Source: CAYNYF01 sp964401385 (GTDB taxonomy: Bacteria > Planctomycetota > Phycisphaerae > SM23-33). Taken from it: DNA of 64,000 bases. The position numbers were made by a program, and so were the translations under genes. The DNA lies in assembly GCA_964401385.1 (NCBI GenBank), contig CAYNYF010000002.1:29478-93477 (forward strand), in the 5' to 3' direction. The first letter of the stretch is position 1, and each line of letters opens with the position of its first letter. The notes beneath the pieces are model-generated. The model did not search any database and was not told where the DNA came from. It was given only the letters and a program-made list of their open reading frames with translations. Shown in pieces: positions 61,181-64,000 of the stretch.

Positions 61181-62161
61181 CTATCCTTGTCCGTCGGACT
61201 GGGCCTTGAGGATCAGCTCCAGCACCTCGCGGGCGCTGGCAAGCGTGGCGATGGGCTCCCGCCCGTTGCGGAGGCAATCCACAAAGTGGGCCACGGCGGC
61301 GTGGATGGTGTTTGTCCGCTCGAACTGCCGGTGCTCGGGCTGCTCGGCGTCGGCCGGCTGAATCCAGAGGTCGGAGCGCGTCCCCCAGAGCTGCCCGTCG
61401 CGGCAAATGGCGTGGATCTGGGCGTTGCCGACCGGAACGGGCATGGCCCAAGACGTCAGGATCTGCCCGATCGTGCCGTTCTCGAACAGGACGGTCACTG
61501 CGGCCGTGTCGTCCGCCCGCAGGTAATCCAGCCTTAGGTTCGAGACCACCGAAGCGATCCGCCGGATCGGCGAATCGGCCAGGTGCAGCAGCATGTACGT
61601 GGGGTGGTAGCCGGTGTCGATCAGCTCCCCGCCGCCCTGGCTCTCCAGGTCCGCCCGCCAGCCCATCTCCTCCGCCGAGCGGTTCAGCACGAAGCAGTCC
61701 TGCGTGCGGAGCCAGAACCGCCGGCCCAGCCGGCCGGAGTCCAGCTCCTCCCGGGCCGCCGTGAGGCAGGGGTGGAACAACTGGTTGTGGCTGGCCATGT
61801 ACGTCACGCCGGCCTTGGCCACCGCCCGGGCGATCTCGTCGGCTTCGTCCAGCGTGCGGCAGAGCGGCTTTTCGCAGAGGATGTGCTTTCCCGCCGCGGC
61901 CGCGTCCAGAATTGCCGGGCAGTGCAGGTGGTGAGGCAGGCAGATGTCCACCGCGTCGACGGCCGCCTCCGCCAGCATCTTCTTCCAGTCGGTGTAGATG
62001 GCGGGGCTGCCGCCGGCCTTGGCGGCGATGGCGCCGGCGTTGTCGGCGACGATGTCGCAGCACGCCACTACCTCGGCCGACTCCGGTATGGCCGCGAAGC
62101 CCTCGGCGTGAGAGCCGCTGATGCTGCCGCAACCAATGATCCCGATACGAACCTTGCTCAT
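61181..62161 (-). CDS. Gfo/Idh/MocA-family oxidoreductase
   Basis: 326 residues with a strong SD (GGAGG 4-5 bases before the ATG). The N-terminal RIGIIGCGSISGSHAEGF is the nucleotide-binding Gly motif; ILCEKPLCRTLDEADEI contains the family Lys; the C-terminal sheet includes GGGELIDTGYHPTYMLLHL with the catalytic-region His, then NLRLDYLRADDTAAV. It probably dehydrogenates a sugar or sugar acid with NAD(P). It is the first gene of a pair with the GH2 hydrolase (102-base gap). A truncated copy lies beyond the GH2 gene. Confidence 0.9.
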   Translation of the reverse strand: MSKVRIGIIGCGSISGSHAEGFAAIPESAEVVACCDIVADNAGAIAAKAGGSPAIYTDWKKMLAEAAVDAVDICLPHHLHCPAILDAAAAGKHILCEKPLCRTLDEADEIARAVAKAGVTYMASHNQLFHPCLTAAREELDSGRLGRRFWLRTQDCFVLNRSAEEMGWRADLESQGGGELIDTGYHPTYMLLHLADSPIRRIASVVSNLRLDYLRADDTAAVTVLFENGTIGQILTSWAMPVPVGNAQIHAICRDGQLWGTRSDLWIQPADAEQPEHRQFERTNTIHAAVAHFVDCLRNGREPIATLASAREVLELILKAQSDGQG

Positions 62162-62260
62162 GATTCCTCCTCAGACACTCGTCGCGTGGACCTTACCAGA
62201 CGGCTTTAAGGCGGCCAGTTTACAGGCGGATCTTCTCCCGTCAAGCGCCGGCCGGGCGCG

Positions 62261-62287
62261 AAAAAGCGGGCGGACCCTTGAGCCCGC
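62261..62287 (-). terminator. Rho-independent terminator of the PEP-CTERM gene
   Basis: On the minus strand GCGGGC (62287-62282) and GCCCGC (62271-62266) form a 6-bp stem with a 10-base loop, followed at once by five Ts (62265-62261), about 30 bases past the stop. Confidence 0.7.
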
Positions 62288-62316
62288 CCGGGATGCTGTC
62301 CATCTCAAACTGCCGC

Positions 62317-63846
62317 TTACCGGCGCTTGCGAACCAGGCAGACCGCGCCGCCCACGCTCAGCAGCGCCAGCGTCATGGGCTCTGGAATCGCGGCCGCGCC
62401 GCCGGTGCCGTAGCCGTAGTTGTCGGCCCAGATGGTGTAGTCGCCGCCGTCGACGTTGGTATCCTCCGTGAAGTTGCCGACCACCCAGCCGCCGTCAGGC
62501 CACGGCAGGGCGTCGGTCTTGCCGTAGTTGTCGGCCCAGATGGTGTAGTCGCCGCCGTCGACCTTGCCGTCGGGCTGGGCGTCGCCCGGCGTCGGCAGTT
62601 GCGGGCCGGGGCTGCTGCCGTACTCGTCGGCGCCGATGTCGGGGAAGTCGCCCACCGGGCGCGCGTGGGCGTCATAGTCGTCGGTGACGTCGGCGAGGGT
62701 GGTAGCCTGGTCGATGGCGGCGGTGGCCAGCGCCGTCAGGTGCAGGTCGCTGGCCAGCGGGTCCACGAACCAGGCAGGATCCACGGCCGAGCCGATGATG
62801 TTGTTGGTCAGGGTGATCGCGCCGGTCGAGCTATCGGCGATGGTGCCGCGGATGAGGTTGTTTTCCAGCACCAGGTTGGTCGTGGGGATGGTCGCGCTGT
62901 CGTAGATGTGCACCGCGCGGTGGTAGTTGGTGTCGGTGTAGATGGTGTTGTTGTAGAACTTCACGTCCTTGGTGTAGCCGAGCTGGACGGCCCGGTTGTC
63001 GCCGCCGCCCCAGCCGATGAAGTTGTTCCGGACGACCCCGCCCACCACGTGCCAGGTGCCGGTGGGGTTGTAGCCGTTGCCGAGGTCGATGCCCTCGGCG
63101 CAGCCGACGATCACGTTACGCTCGATGGTGGGATTGGTGGCGCCGACCCAGAGAAAGATGGCGCCGCGGCCGCCGTTGGCGGCGCCCATGATGCCCTCGA
63201 AGCGGTTGTCGCGGATGATCCAGTTGCTGGTGTGCATGGCGTCGATGCCGCCGATGTAGTTGTACTCGTCCACGGAGTGGTCCGGCCGCGGCAGGTAGGC
63301 CTCGGTCTGGAGGAAGTGCACGTTCTCCACCAGCACGTTGCTGGAGGTGCCGTTGCCGGAACCCTTGATGTAGCGCTCGCCGCAGTTCTGGATCTTGACA
63401 TTGGAGATCACCACGTCGTCAGCCAGGTCGCCGCTAGCCTGATCATTGGAGACGTGGACGCCGTGGTGCCAGAAGTCCTTGATGGTGAGGTTGTACAGCT
63501 CGATGCCGTTGGCGGCGGTCCAGAAGCCCTCCAACACGCCGCTGTTGACGTTCATGCCGTTTCCGTACAGGACCACGTCGTCGCGGTTGCCGCTGACCCC
63601 GCGGAAGACCAGGTCCCGCGTGGTGACGTACAGCGGGCTGGTGACGTGGTAGCTGCCGGGGGCGATGAGGATCTCATCGCCAGGTGTTGCGCCCAGGGCG
63701 GCGCCGCGGAGTTCGCCAAAGGTGGAAACGTTCCAGACGGCGGCCGGCGCCGCCGAGGCCAGGACCAACAGCGCCACCACCGGTCCGATGAGCCCGGCCA
63801 GCGCGCTGAGATTCCCGGGCGATTTCTTGTGCGGGTTGAGAAACAT
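62317..63846 (-). CDS. PEP-CTERM protein with right-handed beta-helix and dockerin-like repeats
   Basis: 509 residues from the ATG at 63846 (GGAGG 5 bases upstream). A signal peptide with core ALAGLIGPVVALLVLASA is followed by a parallel beta-helix (NGIELYNLTIKDFWHHGVHV, GAIFLWVGATNPTIERNVIV, KDVKFYNNTIYTDT), as in pectate-lyase-like proteins, then two dockerin-like repeats GKVDGGDYTIWADNYGK and TNVDGGDYTIWADNYGYG, and a PEP-CTERM tail: IPEP, a hydrophobic helix TLALLSVGGAVCLV and RKRR. It is sorted through the exosortase-type pathway to the cell surface. Substrate of the helix is unknown; it may bind or cut a polysaccharide. Confidence 0.88.
   Translation of the reverse strand: MFLNPHKKSPGNLSALAGLIGPVVALLVLASAAPAAVWNVSTFGELRGAALGATPGDEILIAPGSYHVTSPLYVTTRDLVFRGVSGNRDDVVLYGNGMNVNSGVLEGFWTAANGIELYNLTIKDFWHHGVHVSNDQASGDLADDVVISNVKIQNCGERYIKGSGNGTSSNVLVENVHFLQTEAYLPRPDHSVDEYNYIGGIDAMHTSNWIIRDNRFEGIMGAANGGRGAIFLWVGATNPTIERNVIVGCAEGIDLGNGYNPTGTWHVVGGVVRNNFIGWGGGDNRAVQLGYTKDVKFYNNTIYTDTNYHRAVHIYDSATIPTTNLVLENNLIRGTIADSSTGAITLTNNIIGSAVDPAWFVDPLASDLHLTALATAAIDQATTLADVTDDYDAHARPVGDFPDIGADEYGSSPGPQLPTPGDAQPDGKVDGGDYTIWADNYGKTDALPWPDGGWVVGNFTEDTNVDGGDYTIWADNYGYGTGGAAAIPEPMTLALLSVGGAVCLVRKRR
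62413..62562 (-). repeat. Two perfect 42-base copies of a dockerin-coding repeat
   Basis: Bases 62413-62454 and 62521-62562 are identical over 42 bases; each encodes VDGGDYTIWADNYG in the PEP-CTERM gene. Near-identical versions (one to few mismatches over about 39 bases) code for the N-terminal repeats of the secreted protein at 22276, near 22393 and 22492-22530. Confidence 0.8.
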
Positions 63847-63904
63847 CTGTGCCTCCGTTTCTTCCACTCCTACGGACTGAACAAACCAATACTTACACAG
63901 TTGT

Positions 63905-63933
63905 ATGATACCAGAACCCGACGATCCTGGCAA
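63905..63933 (-). promoter_or_regulatory. Sigma70-like promoter of the PEP-CTERM gene
   Basis: On the minus strand TTGCCA (63933-63928, 5 of 6), a 17-base spacer and TATCAT (63910-63905, 5 of 6), about 60 bases before the start codon. Confidence 0.7.
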
Positions 63934-64000
63934 CCGGCGTTCTCGCCGGATAGCGTCAAGAGTCTTGTGTAAGTTCCGGCAGCAGGTGCCATCGAGCGAG

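Noticed and set aside
62278..63972. A 564-residue plus-strand frame
   Set aside because: Low-complexity Val/Gly/Ala shadow of the PEP-CTERM gene, whose start, signal peptide and tail are unmistakable.
1..64000. tRNA, rRNA, CRISPR arrays and intact insertion sequences
   Set aside because: No cloverleaf, rRNA motif or spaced repeat array was seen by eye; a tRNAscan or CRISPR search would settle this.

Overview
The window looks like a chromosomal segment of a high-GC Gram-negative bacterium, most likely a planctomycete (probably Phycisphaerae-like). The evidence is circumstantial but consistent: dockerin-type DGGDYTIWADNY repeats with a PEP-CTERM tail, an H-x9-DG-like prepilin-type protein, several Gfo/Idh/MocA oxidoreductases and sugar-related TIM-barrel proteins, a DUF1570-like zinc peptidase, and lipid A genes (LpxD, LpxI). 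There is no tRNA, rRNA, CRISPR array or intact mobile element.

Layout. 1-2300: an Rrf2 regulator cut by the window edge, with two operator-like dyads upstream, then a coupled oxidoreductase/HAD pair. 2418-7288: three tandem, full-length paralogues of a transglutaminase-like protein, the least explained locus here. 7425-15933: mnmG, two small proteins (one FlgM-like), lpxD-lpxI, a receiver-like protein coupled to a GGDEF cyclase, a prepilin-like protein and a STAS protein. 16098-22035: housekeeping genes rpsU, a membrane pyrophosphatase with a large extra loop, rsfS, an unknown gene and argS. 22276-24873: a secreted dockerin-bearing enzyme-like protein.

24936-35589 is one long minus-strand run with many 4-base overlaps: a DapL-like aminotransferase, folK, a deoxynucleoside-kinase-like gene, panC, lgt, a degenerate HtrA-like protein, a TPR protein, a PHP phosphoesterase, murI and a HEAT-repeat lipoprotein. 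It mixes cofactor synthesis with envelope building. 35888-46186 runs on the plus strand: a YchF-like ATPase, an NRDE protein, a 1448-residue AsmA-like protein, a GH130 enzyme, a membrane protein and an MGDG-synthase-like glycosyltransferase. Downstream lies a decayed transposase (about 46200-46925).

47705-64000 is accessory and carbohydrate-oriented: a TIM-barrel isomerase-like protein with a GH5 enzyme, a homocysteine-methyltransferase-like protein, HEAT and MerR proteins, a FliA/WhiG sigma factor, a phosphomannomutase/phosphoglucomutase, an orphan TolC-like lipoprotein, a Gfo/Idh-GH2 pair with a collapsed Gfo/Idh copy behind it, and a PEP-CTERM beta-helix protein. Good sigma70-like promoters can be read before the receiver/GGDEF pair, rpsU, the STAS gene, the HEAT gene at 50846 and the PEP-CTERM gene. 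Function names rest on motifs read by eye; no database search was run.
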